A stretch of 64,000 nt of DNA from Paenarthrobacter sp. DKR-5 (GTDB lineage Bacteria; Actinomycetota; Actinomycetes; Actinomycetales; Micrococcaceae), in NCBI RefSeq assembly GCF_018531425.1, contig NZ_JAHBOI010000003.1, forward strand, positions 372,001 through 436,000. Reading direction: 5' to 3'. This document shows positions 50,576 through 60,331 of the stretch, piece after piece. Within the stretch, counting starts at the first letter, position 1; each line of letters starts with the position of its first letter. The translations under genes were made by a program, and so were the position numbers. Under the pieces are notes generated by a model. That model did no database searches. It saw only the letters and a list, made by a program, of their open reading frames with translations, and was not told the DNA's origin.

Positions 50576-51286
50576 GAATGCTGAGAGGATCCGTTTCGGC
50601 ACCTCCACCTCGAGCGGCCGCAGCGACTCCTTGAGCGCATCAGCCTCTTCCGGCGGGAAGTACCCTGCATGCCGGTACACGTCGATCCGGGTGAGGATGC
50701 CTTCCACGTCCAGTTCGGGGTGGAACTGGGTGGCGTACAGGTTCTGCCGGACCCGGAACATCTGCACCGGGCATGCGGCCGAAGAAGCAAGTACGACGGC
50801 GTGGGCCGGCAGCTGCCGGACGGCCTCCTTGTGCCCCACGAAAGCAGGAAAGGACGCCGGAAGCCCGCGCAGCAGCGGATCCTCGCGGCCGGCGGCGCTC
50901 ACTGTCACCTCGACCGCCCCGATCGGTTCACCGAAGGTGCGGTCCACCACGGCGCCCTGGTGCCGCCCGAGCGAGCCGATGCCGTAGCACGCGCCCAGGA
51001 ACGGGAAATCCAGCTGTACCAGGCGGTCCAGCACCGCGCCCAGTTCCGCCTCGACACGGCGCTGCACGGCGGACTTGCGCTCCTCGGGGTCGCTGGAATT
51101 GAACGGGCTGCCGCCGAGGAAGACGCCGCTGTAGCGGTCCAGGTCCAGTTCCGGCACGGGGCCGGCCTCCATCCGCACCCGGTGCAGGTCCCGCTCATGC
51201 AGACCGCCGTACTCGAGGAACGCCCGGTACTCGTCATCGCCGGCGGCGTCCTCGGGGCGGCACGCGAGCAGCAGGAACGGCTTCAT
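50555..51286 (-). CDS. Class I glutamine amidotransferase domain protein
   Basis: ATG at 51286 gives 243 residues (MKPFLLLACRPEDAAGDDEY). The catalytic Cys is in FLGACYGIGSL and the His/Glu pair in TQFHPELD, so the triad is complete. Stand-alone members include GMP-synthase-like proteins and gamma-glutamyl hydrolases acting on small peptides or polyamines; the substrate is unknown. It is divergent from tdh. Confidence 0.88.
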   Translation of the reverse strand: MKPFLLLACRPEDAAGDDEYRAFLEYGGLHERDLHRVRMEAGPVPELDLDRYSGVFLGGSPFNSSDPEERKSAVQRRVEAELGAVLDRLVQLDFPFLGACYGIGSLGRHQGAVVDRTFGEPIGAVEVTVSAAGREDPLLRGLPASFPAFVGHKEAVRQLPAHAVVLASSAACPVQMFRVRQNLYATQFHPELDVEGILTRIDVYRHAGYFPPEEADALKESLRPLEVEVPKRILSAFVARYGR

Positions 51287-51321
51287 GAGCCGATGGTACC
51301 GCCCAACCCTTATGGTTGAAC

Positions 51322-51335
51322 TGACCGACCGGTCA
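51322..51335. promoter_or_regulatory. TetR-type operator-like palindrome between the amidotransferase and tdh genes
   Basis: TGACCGACCGGTCA is an inverted repeat of TGACCG with a two-base spacer. This form is common for TetR-family operators. It lies in the 105-base gap between divergent genes, 57 bases before tdh. No TetR gene is present in the window. Confidence 0.5.
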
Positions 51336-51391
51336 CTCAGCGGGCCGGTACCGAAACCCCAGCGCAACGACGCGCTGAAAGGAAGCCACGA

Positions 51392-52435
51392 GTGAAGGCG
51401 CTCTACAAGTCCGGCCCACAGGCCGGCCTCGAACTGGTCGACCGTCCGGTGCCGCAACCCGGCCCCGCGGACGTGCTGATCCGGGTCATCACCACCGGAA
51501 TCTGCGGCACCGACCTGCACATCCAGTCCTGGGACAAGGCCGCGCAGGCCATGCTCACGCCCCCCGTCATCCCCGGCCACGAGTTCTACGGCGAGGTGGC
51601 CGCAACCGGAGACGAAGTCCGCAACGTCACGGTGGGGGACATGGTCTCCGGGGAGGGCCACATCGTCTGCGGCCTGTGCCGCAACTGCCGGGCCGGCCGC
51701 CGACAACTGTGCATCCACACGGTTTCCGTGGGCGTCCAGCGGGACGGCGCGTTCGCCGAGTACGTCGTGCTCCCGGAAAGCAACGTCTGGGTCCACCATG
51801 AGGCCATCACCCCGGAGCTGGGCGCCATCTTCGACCCGTTCGGCAACGCCGTGCACACCGCCCTGACCTTCCGGCTCGTGGGCGAGGACGTGCTGATCAC
51901 CGGCGCCGGGCCCATCGGGTTGATGGCGGTCGCCGTCGCCCGCCACGCCGGCGCCCGTTTCATTGTGATCACCGATGTCAGCGAGCCCCGGCTCGCCCTG
52001 GCCCGCACCATGGGAGCGGACCTGGCCATCAACGTCGGCACGACGTCGGTCAGCGAAGCCCAGCGCAGCCTCGGCATGAAGGAGGGGTTCGACGTCGGCA
52101 TGGAAATGTCCGGGCATCCGGCCGCGCTGCCCGACATGATCAGGAACATGAACCACGGCGGCCGGATTGCGATGCTGGGCCTGCCGTCGTCGCCCGTCGA
52201 CATCGACTGGGGCATTGTGGTCACGCACATGCTCACGTTGAAGGGCATCTACGGCCGCGAAATGTTCGAGACCTGGAACGCGATGAGTGCCATCCTGCAG
52301 TCCGACGCGCGGCTGCACGCGGCGGTCTCCAGCGTGGTCACCGACAAGCTGCCGGCAGCGGAATGGGAGCGCGGCTTCGACCTGGCGCGGCAGGGCGTCG
52401 GCGGCAAGGTTGTGCTCGACTGGACAGAAATCTAG
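51392..52435 (+). CDS. tdh: L-threonine 3-dehydrogenase
   Basis: GTG at 51392 with GAAAGGAAG upstream gives 347 residues. Zinc motifs are GICGTDLHI and PGHEFYGEV (catalytic) and [15 protein letters not shown] (structural); the NAD site is GAGPIGLMA. It oxidises L-threonine to 2-amino-3-ketobutyrate, which the product of the next gene (kbl) cleaves. The pairing with kbl 12 bases downstream supports the substrate assignment over other zinc alcohol dehydrogenases. Confidence 0.95.
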   Translation: MKALYKSGPQAGLELVDRPVPQPGPADVLIRVITTGICGTDLHIQSWDKAAQAMLTPPVIPGHEFYGEVAATGDEVRNVTVGDMVSGEGHIVCGLCRNCRAGRRQLCIHTVSVGVQRDGAFAEYVVLPESNVWVHHEAITPELGAIFDPFGNAVHTALTFRLVGEDVLITGAGPIGLMAVAVARHAGARFIVITDVSEPRLALARTMGADLAINVGTTSVSEAQRSLGMKEGFDVGMEMSGHPAALPDMIRNMNHGGRIAMLGLPSSPVDIDWGIVVTHMLTLKGIYGREMFETWNAMSAILQSDARLHAAVSSVVTDKLPAAEWERGFDLARQGVGGKVVLDWTEI

Positions 52436-52447
52436 GGCAGGAGAGAG

Positions 52448-53653
52448 ATGTACTCAGCAATCAAGACCCAGCTGGCCGGCGAGCTGGAGGAACTGCGCAG
52501 TTCCGGCCTGTTCAAGGCCGAGCGGCGGATCACCTCCCCGCAGTCCAGCCACATCTCCGCCGGTTCCGTCGCGGGCAACGGCCCGGCGAAGGAGGTGCTG
52601 AACTTCTGTGCCAACAACTACCTGGGCCTGGCCGACCACCCGGAGATCATCCGGGCGGCCAAGCACGCGATGGACGAGCGCGGCTTCGGCATGGCCTCGG
52701 TGCGCTTCATCTGCGGCACCCAGGACGTGCACCTGGAGCTTGAGTCCCGGGTCTCGGCTTTCCTCGGCACCGAGGATACGATTCTTTTTTCCTCCTGCTT
52801 CGACGCCAACGGCGGGGTCTTCGAATCCCTGCTCGGCGCCGAGGACGCGGTGATCTCCGATGCGCTGAACCACGCCTCCATCATCGACGGCATCCGGCTC
52901 AGCAAGGCCCGGCGGTTCCGGTACGCCAACCGGGACATGGCCGAACTCGAGGAGCGCCTGAAGGAAGCCTCCGGAGCCCGGCGCAAGCTGGTGGTCACCG
53001 ACGGCGTCTTCTCCATGGACGGCTACTTCGCGCCGCTGAGGCAGATCTGCGAGCTGGCCGAGAAGTACGACGCCATGGTCATGGTCGATGACTCGCACGC
53101 CGTCGGCTTCATCGGGGCCACCGGAGCGGGCACACCCGAAGACGCCGGCGTTTCCGACCGCGTGGACATCTACACCGGCACCTTCGGCAAGGCGCTCGGC
53201 GGGGCCTCGGGAGGCTACGTCTCAGGCCGTGCGGAGGTCATCGCCATGCTCCGACAGAAGGCGCGGCCCTACCTTTTCTCGAACAGCCTCGCCCCGGCCA
53301 TCGCCGCAGCGACGCTGAAGGCGCTGGACCTCGTAGCGGGAAGCGGGGAGTTGAGGGAGACGCTGCGCGCCAACGCCGCGCTCTTCCGCCGGCGGATGAC
53401 GGAGGAGGGCTTCGATCTGCTCGACGGCGAACACGCCATCATCCCGGTGATGTTCGGCGACGCCGTACTCGCGGGCAGGATGGCCGAGGCGATGCTCGAG
53501 CACGGCGTGTATGTCACGGCGTTCAGCTTCCCGGTGGTGCCCCGCGGCGCGGCCCGCATCCGGGTCCAGCTTTCGGCGGCCCACAGCGCCGACGACGTCG
53601 AAGCCTGCGTGCAGGCCTTCACTGCCAGCCGGGCGGCCTTGGAAGGACGCTGA
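52448..53653 (+). CDS. kbl: Glycine C-acetyltransferase (2-amino-3-ketobutyrate CoA ligase)
   Basis: The 401-residue PLP enzyme has the Lys that binds the cofactor in [15 protein letters not shown] (K248), and [19 protein letters not shown]. Family members use CoA to split 2-amino-3-ketobutyrate to glycine and acetyl-CoA. It is 12 bases after tdh with GGAGAGAG as ribosome site. Length and motifs match typical Kbl proteins of ~395-400 residues. Confidence 0.95.
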   Translation: MYSAIKTQLAGELEELRSSGLFKAERRITSPQSSHISAGSVAGNGPAKEVLNFCANNYLGLADHPEIIRAAKHAMDERGFGMASVRFICGTQDVHLELESRVSAFLGTEDTILFSSCFDANGGVFESLLGAEDAVISDALNHASIIDGIRLSKARRFRYANRDMAELEERLKEASGARRKLVVTDGVFSMDGYFAPLRQICELAEKYDAMVMVDDSHAVGFIGATGAGTPEDAGVSDRVDIYTGTFGKALGGASGGYVSGRAEVIAMLRQKARPYLFSNSLAPAIAAATLKALDLVAGSGELRETLRANAALFRRRMTEEGFDLLDGEHAIIPVMFGDAVLAGRMAEAMLEHGVYVTAFSFPVVPRGAARIRVQLSAAHSADDVEACVQAFTASRAALEGR

Positions 53654-53678
53654 AACCTTTGGCGCGTGAACGCGTCTT

Positions 53679-53711
53679 CGACGGCTGCCCGCGGACCGCG
53701 CGCAGCCGTCG
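53679..53711 (+). terminator. Hairpin after kbl
   Basis: CGACGGCTGC and GCAGCCGTCG are perfect 10-bp inverted arms around a 13-base loop, 26 bases after the kbl stop. It probably ends the tdh-kbl transcript. No T-run follows. Confidence 0.7.
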
Positions 53712-53792
53712 TCGCTTCGCCTGGCCGTAACTCCGAGTTCATTAGAACGTCAGGACATATTTACATCAGTAGGTCTGACTTGTACCATCGGT

Positions 53793-53810
53793 GCAATCCC
53801 TCGGGATTGC
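53793..53810 (+). promoter_or_regulatory. Perfect palindrome before the glycerophosphodiester operon
   Basis: GCAATCCC (53793-53800) and GGGATTGC (53803-53810) are exact arms with two bases between, ending 33 bases before the start of the solute-binding gene. A looser inverted repeat (GTCAG at 53749, CTGAC at 53775) lies upstream in an AT-richer stretch that may be the promoter. Either may be an operator; no regulator gene is adjacent. Confidence 0.5.
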
Positions 53811-53843
53811 GTGATCCAACTCACTTCTGCGTAAGGAATCCAC

Positions 53844-55004
53844 GTGGTACTCAAGCGTCTCATCCCGGCCGCCGCCGTCGTCGCCGCGGCCGCACTGACA
53901 ACGACGGGGTGTGCGCAGAGCAGCACCGCCGCGTCCCAAGGCAACGGCGGTGGCTCCGATTCCAAGACCGTCACCGTCTTCATCAGCGGCGATGCCAACG
54001 TCCAGAACCTCTGGGAGAAGGCCCTCGTCCCCGCCTTTGAAAAGGCGAACCCCGGCTACAGCGTGAAGATCAACATCGATCTGCACGGCGAACACGACGC
54101 ACAGACGCTCGCCAAACTGACCAGTGCCCATGAACAAAAGCAGGACCCGGGCTTCGACCTGGTGGATGCCGGTTTCGTGGCCAAGGCTTCGGCCGCCAAC
54201 CTGCTCACCCCGGTCAGCCCGTCCTCCATTTCCGCCCTCTCGGATATCCCGGCCGATGTGGTGAAGGCCGGAGGCAGCGGCGGCATTCCCTACCGCGGCT
54301 CGGCGGTGCTGCTGGCGTACGACACGAAGACGGTACCCACGCCCCCGAAGACCCTCGACGATCTCCTGGCATGGATCAAGGCCCACCCGGGTAAGTTCAC
54401 CTATAACTCGCCGAAGTCCGGCGGCTCCGGCGGCGCCTTCGTCGCGACAGTGCTGGACAAGTACGTTCCCGCCGATGCCCGGCAGAAGATGACCGTCGGC
54501 TACGAGAAGGATCTCGAGAGCTACTGGGACCAGGGCTTCGCGACCCTCAAGTCGCTGAACCCGTACGTCTACCAGAAGGGTGTGTACCCCAACGGCAACC
54601 AGCAGACGCTGGACCTGCTGGCCAGCGGCCAGATCTCGATGGCTCCCGTCTGGTCGGACCAGTTCATCACGGGCAAGACCAACGGACAGATCCCCGACTC
54701 GGTTGACGTCACGCAGATCTCCGACCCGTCCTTCACCGGCGGCGCCGCCTATCTCGGCATCCCCGCCAGCTCGCCCCGCCAGGAAGCGGCCCTGAAGCTC
54801 GCGAACTTCGTGCTCACCCCTGACGCCCAGGCTGCCATCGTCAAGCAGATCTCCGGGTTCCCGGCCATCTCGCTCGACAAGCTCCCGTCCGAGGTGAAGG
54901 CCAAGTTCAAGAACGCCGACACCAACAACCTGCGCAAGGGCTACTACGACCAGATGGGCAAGGACATCAACAACCTGTGGGACCAGAAGGTCCCGGGCCA
55001 GTGA
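53844..55004 (+). CDS. ABC importer solute-binding lipoprotein
   Basis: GTG at 53844 (AAGGAA upstream) gives 386 residues with a lipobox TTTGCAQ (Cys 23). The mature protein resembles periplasmic-type binding proteins of the polyamine/iron/2-aminoethylphosphonate cluster (KTVTVFISGDANVQNLWEKALVPAFEKANPGY, IPASSPRQEAALKLANFVL). It begins a six-gene operon with two permeases, an ATPase, a phosphodiesterase-phosphatase fusion and a DUF6454-like protein. That context suggests a phosphodiester ligand. Confidence 0.9.
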   Translation: MVLKRLIPAAAVVAAAALTTTGCAQSSTAASQGNGGGSDSKTVTVFISGDANVQNLWEKALVPAFEKANPGYSVKINIDLHGEHDAQTLAKLTSAHEQKQDPGFDLVDAGFVAKASAANLLTPVSPSSISALSDIPADVVKAGGSGGIPYRGSAVLLAYDTKTVPTPPKTLDDLLAWIKAHPGKFTYNSPKSGGSGGAFVATVLDKYVPADARQKMTVGYEKDLESYWDQGFATLKSLNPYVYQKGVYPNGNQQTLDLLASGQISMAPVWSDQFITGKTNGQIPDSVDVTQISDPSFTGGAAYLGIPASSPRQEAALKLANFVLTPDAQAAIVKQISGFPAISLDKLPSEVKAKFKNADTNNLRKGYYDQMGKDINNLWDQKVPGQ

Positions 55005-55948
55005 CAGTCACGCTCCCTGAGCGTACGGCCGACGCCGGAACGACCTCGGTGCGCAAGCGCCGGACGTTCCGGCCGGTCGGGTTCCTGCTGGCGCTGCCGC
55101 CGGTGCTGCTGATCCTCGTCTTCGTCGGATTTCCGATTGTGCTGGCCCTGGGGTTCAGCCTCGGCTTCACCGGCGGCCTGAACCACACGGTCGCCATCAT
55201 CGGCCAGAACGTGCACGAGAGCACCAGCGGCTTCGGCACCCTCGCTGCCTACCAGGAGGTCTTCTCCAACCAGCGGTTCCTGACGGACCTGGGCGTCACC
55301 GTGCTGGTGACGGTGCTGGCGACCGTCCTCGTGATCAGCCTCGCTCTTGGCATCGGGCTGTTCCTGAAACTGCGCGGCGGCAGGATCGCCCGGCTGCTCT
55401 CGGGGCTCGCGATCGTTCCGCTGTTCATCCCGGTGGTGATCTCCTCGTGGGCCATCCTGACGTTCTACTCCGGTGACGGCTTCATGCGCAGCTTCTTCGC
55501 CCACCTCGGCGTCGAGTTCCCGGTGTGGTCCTTCACCATGGTCGCCGTGATCATCGGCTCCGTCTGGACCTCGCTGCCCTTCGCCACGCTGATGATCACC
55601 TCCGGGCTGCAGGCCGTTCCGGACGCGATGATCGAGGCCGCGCGCGACGCCGGCGCCGGGTTCGTGCGGATCGTGCTGTCCGTGATCGTCCCGATGGCGT
55701 TCATCCCGATCATCATCGCGACGACGTTCACCGCGATCGGCGTGGTCGGCTCGTTCACCGTGCCGTACTTCCTGGGGCCGAACTCGCCGAACATGCTAGG
55801 CGTGGACATGTCCAACTACTTCTCGTCCTTCAACCAGCCGCAGCAGTCCGTGGTGATGGCCTTCGCTGTCTTCGTGATCGCCTCCGGACTCGCGGCGCTC
55901 TATGTCTGGGCGAACTTCCGTTCGGCCAAGGAACAGGGGAAAGCATGA
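55001..55948 (+). CDS. ABC importer permease
   Basis: GTG at 55001 overlaps the binding-protein stop (GTGA) and gives 315 residues with six membrane helices. The EAA loop reads IEAARDAGAGFVRIVLSVIVP, which contacts the ATPase. It belongs to the PotB/CysU-like permease type and pairs with the next gene. Confidence 0.93.
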   Translation: MTVTLPERTADAGTTSVRKRRTFRPVGFLLALPPVLLILVFVGFPIVLALGFSLGFTGGLNHTVAIIGQNVHESTSGFGTLAAYQEVFSNQRFLTDLGVTVLVTVLATVLVISLALGIGLFLKLRGGRIARLLSGLAIVPLFIPVVISSWAILTFYSGDGFMRSFFAHLGVEFPVWSFTMVAVIIGSVWTSLPFATLMITSGLQAVPDAMIEAARDAGAGFVRIVLSVIVPMAFIPIIIATTFTAIGVVGSFTVPYFLGPNSPNMLGVDMSNYFSSFNQPQQSVVMAFAVFVIASGLAALYVWANFRSAKEQGKA

Positions 55949-56790
55949 CGGCGACCGTGACGCCCCGCCGCCGGAAGAGCGGACCCGGGCCGGCCGTGAT
56001 GCTCCTGGTGGGCCTGTTCGTGCTGCTAATGACCATCTTCATTATCGGGCCGCTGGTCTGGCTTGGCCTGCACGCCTTCTCGGAGAGCTGGAGCTATCCG
56101 AACCTGCTGCCGTCGTCGTGGACGATGCGGTGGTGGCAGGTTGTGCTCAGCGACAAGTCGCTGGGTGTGGCCGTGCAGAACTCCCTGTTCTTCGCGCCGA
56201 TGACAGTGCTTCTTTCCTCGATCATCTGCCTGCCCGCGGCCTACGCTTTCGCGCGCCACGAGTTCTGGGGGAGGAGGACCTTCCTCATCGGACTTTTCGC
56301 CACCAACGCGTTCCCGAAGATGGGGCTGTTCGTCACCATCGCCTCCCTGTTCTACGCACTGAACCTGATGAACACCATCACCGGCGTCCTGATCATCCAC
56401 ATCCTGGGCACCGTCGTGTTCATGACCTGGATCCCGGCCGCTGCCTTCGCGGCAGTGCCGCGCAGCCTGGAGGAGGCAGCGCGCGACGCCGGCGCATCGA
56501 AGCTGAGGGTGCTCACCTCCGTCACCCTCCCGATGGCCTTCCCCGGCATCCTGGTGGCGATGGTGATGTCCTTCCTGGCCTCCTTCGACGAGGCGCAGGG
56601 CACGTACCTGGTGGGCGCCCCGGTCTTCATGACCATGCCGACCCAGATGTACAGCCTGGTGCTGAACTATCCGAACCAGGTGGCGGCCGTGTTCTCCATC
56701 CTGCTGGCGATTCCGTCAGTGGCCCTGATGACGGCGGCCCACAAGCACATTGCCGGCGGCCACCTCGCCGAAGGCTTCCAGATCAAATGA
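55945..56790 (+). CDS. ABC importer permease
   Basis: ATG at 55945 overlaps the preceding stop and gives 281 residues with six helices. The EAA loop is LEEAARDAGASKLRVLTSVTLP. It is PotC-like and completes the channel with the upstream permease. Confidence 0.93.
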   Translation: MTATVTPRRRKSGPGPAVMLLVGLFVLLMTIFIIGPLVWLGLHAFSESWSYPNLLPSSWTMRWWQVVLSDKSLGVAVQNSLFFAPMTVLLSSIICLPAAYAFARHEFWGRRTFLIGLFATNAFPKMGLFVTIASLFYALNLMNTITGVLIIHILGTVVFMTWIPAAAFAAVPRSLEEAARDAGASKLRVLTSVTLPMAFPGILVAMVMSFLASFDEAQGTYLVGAPVFMTMPTQMYSLVLNYPNQVAAVFSILLAIPSVALMTAAHKHIAGGHLAEGFQIK

Positions 56791-57914
56791 CGCTGTTTTC
56801 CACACGAGACGAGACCGAAGTGAGCACAACGACAGAACCCGCACTCGGCGGAGCCCCCGCCGGCGACGGTGGGAACCGCGCCGCATCCGGGGAAGGCCTG
56901 ACCGTCCGCGGGCTGCACAAGGTCCTGGGCGGGCGGACGATCATCGACAATCTGGACCTGCAGGTCAACGAGGGCGAGCTGGTCTCGCTGCTCGGTCCCT
57001 CCGGCTGCGGCAAGACGACCACGTTGCGGATGATCGCAGGCTTCCTGGACCCCGACGGCGGTTCCATCCAGGTCAACGGGCGCGAGGTCTCCCACCTCGG
57101 GGCCGAGAAACGGCCCAGCGCGATGGTCTTCCAGAACTACGCCTTGTGGCCGCACATGACCGTCTTCAAGAACGTCGCGTTCCCGCTCAAGCTGCGCAAG
57201 CGGCCGAAGAAGGAGATCGAGGAGCGGGTGGACGCTGTGCTGGAGCTGGTGAACCTCCTGCACCACAAGCAGTCCCGACCGGCGCGGATTTCCGGCGGTG
57301 AACAGCAGCGGGTGGCGCTCGCGCGGGCCCTGGTGCAGGAACCGCAGCTGCTGCTGCTCGACGAACCCTTGAGCAACCTCGACGCGAAGCTGCGGGTCAA
57401 GGTCCGTGAGGACATCCGCGGCATCCAGCAGCGGCTGGGGATCACCACGGTCATCGTGACGCACGACCAGGAAGAAGCGATGTCCATTTCGGACAGGATC
57501 GCGGTGATGAACGCCGGGAAGATTGAGCAGTTCAGCACACCCGCCGACCTTTACGCCAGGCCGCGCACCGAGTTCGTGGCCACGTTCGTCGGCAGCCTGA
57601 ACCGGTTTGAGGGAAGCTACCGGGACGGGCGGATCAGCGACGGTTCCGACGTCGTGGGGGTCCGCCCGGAGGATGTGAAGTTCTCCCGCGAGCCCGTACC
57701 CGGCTCCCTTCCGGCGGTGGTCGAAAGGGTCGTGCCCCGGGGGCATTTCCAGGAACTGTTCCTGCGCCGCGAAGACGCGCTGCTGCGCAGCTTCGCCTCC
57801 GGCGAGTCCCCGGCAGTCGGGGAGGCGGGCCACGCACTGATCACCCGTGCCATGACCTTCCGCGGCGACCAGCGCGTGGACGCCGACCAGCCTGTGAACG
57901 GGGGACAGGCCTGA
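56787..57914 (+). CDS. ABC importer ATP-binding protein
   Basis: ATG at 56787 overlaps the previous stop; a GTG at 56821 is in another frame. The 375 residues contain Walker A GPSGCGKTT, signature ISGGEQQRVALARAL, Walker B LLLLDEPLSNLD and switch HDQEEAMSISD. A C-terminal TOBE-like domain (VVGVRPEDVKFS) is as in PotA/UgpC-like importers. The 50-residue N-terminal extension is low-complexity. Confidence 0.94.
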   Translation: MTLFSTRDETEVSTTTEPALGGAPAGDGGNRAASGEGLTVRGLHKVLGGRTIIDNLDLQVNEGELVSLLGPSGCGKTTTLRMIAGFLDPDGGSIQVNGREVSHLGAEKRPSAMVFQNYALWPHMTVFKNVAFPLKLRKRPKKEIEERVDAVLELVNLLHHKQSRPARISGGEQQRVALARALVQEPQLLLLDEPLSNLDAKLRVKVREDIRGIQQRLGITTVIVTHDQEEAMSISDRIAVMNAGKIEQFSTPADLYARPRTEFVATFVGSLNRFEGSYRDGRISDGSDVVGVRPEDVKFSREPVPGSLPAVVERVVPRGHFQELFLRREDALLRSFASGESPAVGEAGHALITRAMTFRGDQRVDADQPVNGGQA

Positions 57915-59464
57915 TGGGCGCGCTGCGCAGGGCCCCCGAACGCCTGGCCTGCGTCACCGCGCACCGCGGGGACTCGGAGAAGTACCGGGAGAACACTCTC
58001 GCCGCCATCGAGTCGGCCAGAGACGCCGGCGCCGACTTCGTGGAGGTGGACGTCCGCGTCACCGCCGACGGGCAGGTCGTCCTGCTGCATGACGCCTCGC
58101 TGCTGCGGCTGTGGGGCCGGGACGAACTGGTCTCCGCGCAGACGTACGCACAGCTGGCCGGGCTCGGTTCCGGCACGGACACGATCCCGCTCCTGAGCGA
58201 GGCCCTGGAGCTCCTGCGCGGGTCCGGATCAACGCTGCTCATCGACATGGACGAAGCCGCACCTGCCGCGGCTGCTGCCGCCGTCGTGCAGGCCACCGGC
58301 GCCGACGTCGCCTGGTGCGGGCACATCGACGCGATGCGCACCATCCGGTCCGTCGACGGGGACGCCCGGATCTGGCTCCCGTGGAACCGGCGGGTGGCAC
58401 CTCCGCGCGAGCTGCTCAATGAGCTCCGGCCCGAGTTCGTCAACTCCGAGTACGTCGTGCTGAGCGAGGGCATGGTGGAAGCGATCCATGACGCCGGCTA
58501 CCGGGTCTCCTGCTGGACGGTGGACGATGAAGCGGACATGCAGTGGGTGCTCCGCCTCGGGGCGGACGCGGTCACCACGAACAGGCTGGGCCTGCTGCAG
58601 CGCACGGTCGACGCCGGCCCCGGGGCCTGGGACGCGCCGGAGCCGCCGGGCCGGCTGACCGGGGAGGAGCTCTTCGAGGCACACCTGACGATGCGCGAGC
58701 TCGCCGAATGGGCCGTCGATTTCACCCGGACCGCGGAGCGCGGCACCATCTCCACGAAGGCCAACGAGGCGGACCTGGTGACCGCGGTGGACCTGGCTGT
58801 CGAGCGTCACGTCAGGGAAGTGGTCGAGGCTCGCTTCCCCGGCCATGCCTTCGTTGGCGAGGAATACGGCGGAGCCGCCGTCAAGGGCGTCCCGTGCTGG
58901 TACCTCGACCCGGTGGACGGGACAACCAACCTGGCCAACGGAGTTCCGTGGACGGCGTTCTCACTGGCACTGGCGGTCGACCGCACCCCGTATGCGGCCG
59001 TCGTCGCGGACCCATGGCGCGGCGAAATCCTCGAAGCCGTCGCGGGCCACGGTGCCCGGCGGGACGGGGCAGAACTCCGGATCGACCAGGGACGGGAGCC
59101 GTTCACCTCGCTCGCAGGCGCAGTAGTGCTCACCGAACTTGCCCAGCACCTGCCCTGGCCGGGCATGCTCAGTCTGCTCGAGCAGGCCGGCCGCCGGCAT
59201 GCGACGCTGCGGATCATGGGGTCGGGAACACTCACCCTGGCAGGCATCGCTGCCGGCAGAGGTGCAGGCGCCGTCATCGGGTCCTTCGGTCCGATGGACC
59301 ACCTGGCGGCCGCGCTGATCGTGCGCGAGGCCGGGGGAGTGGTGCTCGACGAAGACGGCAACGAGAACCTGTTTCCCGCCCAGGGCGGGATCCTCGCCGC
59401 GGCACCGGGGGTTGCCGAGGAGCTGTACACCTTGTGGCGCGCGGGCATCCGGAACGAGACGTGA
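57914..59464 (+). CDS. Fused glycerophosphodiester phosphodiesterase and inositol-monophosphatase-like phosphatase
   Basis: The 516-residue protein joins two enzymes. Residues 1-225 are a GDPD domain with HRGD (17-20), ENT (26-28), EVD (44-46) and HD (59-60), the metal and acid-base residues. Residues 230-516 are an inositol-monophosphatase-type domain with VGEEYG, DPVDGTTNL (332-340) and GPMDHLAAALIVREAGG. Both active sites look intact. GDPD enzymes split glycerophosphodiesters and IMPases remove phosphate from inositol phosphate and similar substrates. Together after an importer, they suggest conversion of a compound such as glycerophosphoinositol to glycerol, inositol and phosphate. The product order is inference. 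Start overlaps the ATPase stop. Confidence 0.9.
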   Translation: MGALRRAPERLACVTAHRGDSEKYRENTLAAIESARDAGADFVEVDVRVTADGQVVLLHDASLLRLWGRDELVSAQTYAQLAGLGSGTDTIPLLSEALELLRGSGSTLLIDMDEAAPAAAAAAVVQATGADVAWCGHIDAMRTIRSVDGDARIWLPWNRRVAPPRELLNELRPEFVNSEYVVLSEGMVEAIHDAGYRVSCWTVDDEADMQWVLRLGADAVTTNRLGLLQRTVDAGPGAWDAPEPPGRLTGEELFEAHLTMRELAEWAVDFTRTAERGTISTKANEADLVTAVDLAVERHVREVVEARFPGHAFVGEEYGGAAVKGVPCWYLDPVDGTTNLANGVPWTAFSLALAVDRTPYAAVVADPWRGEILEAVAGHGARRDGAELRIDQGREPFTSLAGAVVLTELAQHLPWPGMLSLLEQAGRRHATLRIMGSGTLTLAGIAAGRGAGAVIGSFGPMDHLAAALIVREAGGVVLDEDGNENLFPAQGGILAAAPGVAEELYTLWRAGIRNET

Positions 59465-60297
59465 GGGCCGCGGCAGACCTGCTCGATGCGCTCAGCCCTG
59501 CGACGGACTGGGAGCCGGCGGGCACGATGCCGTTGAGCTTTCCGACCCACCATCCGCAAGGAATCGCGATTGCCGGAGACCGGATCTTCCTTTCCTCCGT
59601 TGAGGTAGCCGAGGCCCCGCGGAAGACGGCTGCCGGGGGCCGCACGCCCGGACGCGGAACGGCCCATCTGTTCGTCCTCGACACCGCGGGAACGCTCCTG
59701 GACGACGTGTGCCTCGGCAGCGGCGACCTCTACCACCCGGGCGGCATCGACTTCGACGGCTCGGCGGTGTGGGTCCCGGTGGCCGAGTACCGGCCCGGCG
59801 GCCGCAGCATGATCTACGCGGTCGATGCCGACACCCTCGAACCGAGGGAGCGCTTCCGGGTGGACGATCACGTCGGCTGGGTCACCCGGGACCCGGAAAC
59901 CGGCCTGGTGCACGGCGGCAGCTGGGGCACCCGCGCGTTCCGGACCTGGACGGCGGACGGGCACGAGGTGGGCCGCTGGCCGAACCCCCACTCCTTCATT
60001 GACTACCAGGACTGCCAGTCGATCGGCGGGGGCATGGTGGCCTGCGGCGGCATCAAGATCCTGCCGGGGCCGTCCGGCCCGTTCGAGCTCGGCGGGATCG
60101 GCCTGGTCGACGCCGCCGGCGGCCGCGTCGCCGCGGAATTCCCGCTCCCGCTGTATTCGCGCGCCGGCCATGTCCTCACCCGCAACCCGTTTGCCCTGAC
60201 CGATGCCGGGGGCGTGCCGCTGCTCTGGGTGGCGCCCGACGACGGCGACGAGGGCGGCACCGCGATCCTCAAGTACCGGCCCGTCCCGGCACGGTGA
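59461..60297 (+). CDS. DUF6454-like beta-propeller protein
   Basis: GTG at 59461 overlaps the previous stop and gives 278 residues. Repeated strand patterns (HHPQGIAIAGDRIFLSSVEV, YHPGGIDFDGSAVWVPVAEY, HVGWVTRDPETGLVHGGSWG, GGGMVACGGIKIL) indicate a propeller fold. I recall this family as DUF6454; its function is unknown. No signal peptide is visible, so it is probably cytoplasmic. It ends the importer operon and could act on the transported compound. Confidence 0.8.
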   Translation: MRAAADLLDALSPATDWEPAGTMPLSFPTHHPQGIAIAGDRIFLSSVEVAEAPRKTAAGGRTPGRGTAHLFVLDTAGTLLDDVCLGSGDLYHPGGIDFDGSAVWVPVAEYRPGGRSMIYAVDADTLEPRERFRVDDHVGWVTRDPETGLVHGGSWGTRAFRTWTADGHEVGRWPNPHSFIDYQDCQSIGGGMVACGGIKILPGPSGPFELGGIGLVDAAGGRVAAEFPLPLYSRAGHVLTRNPFALTDAGGVPLLWVAPDDGDEGGTAILKYRPVPAR

Positions 60298-60331
60298 GCA
60301 GCGACACCATGAGCAGCGAAAGGGGAAGCCG

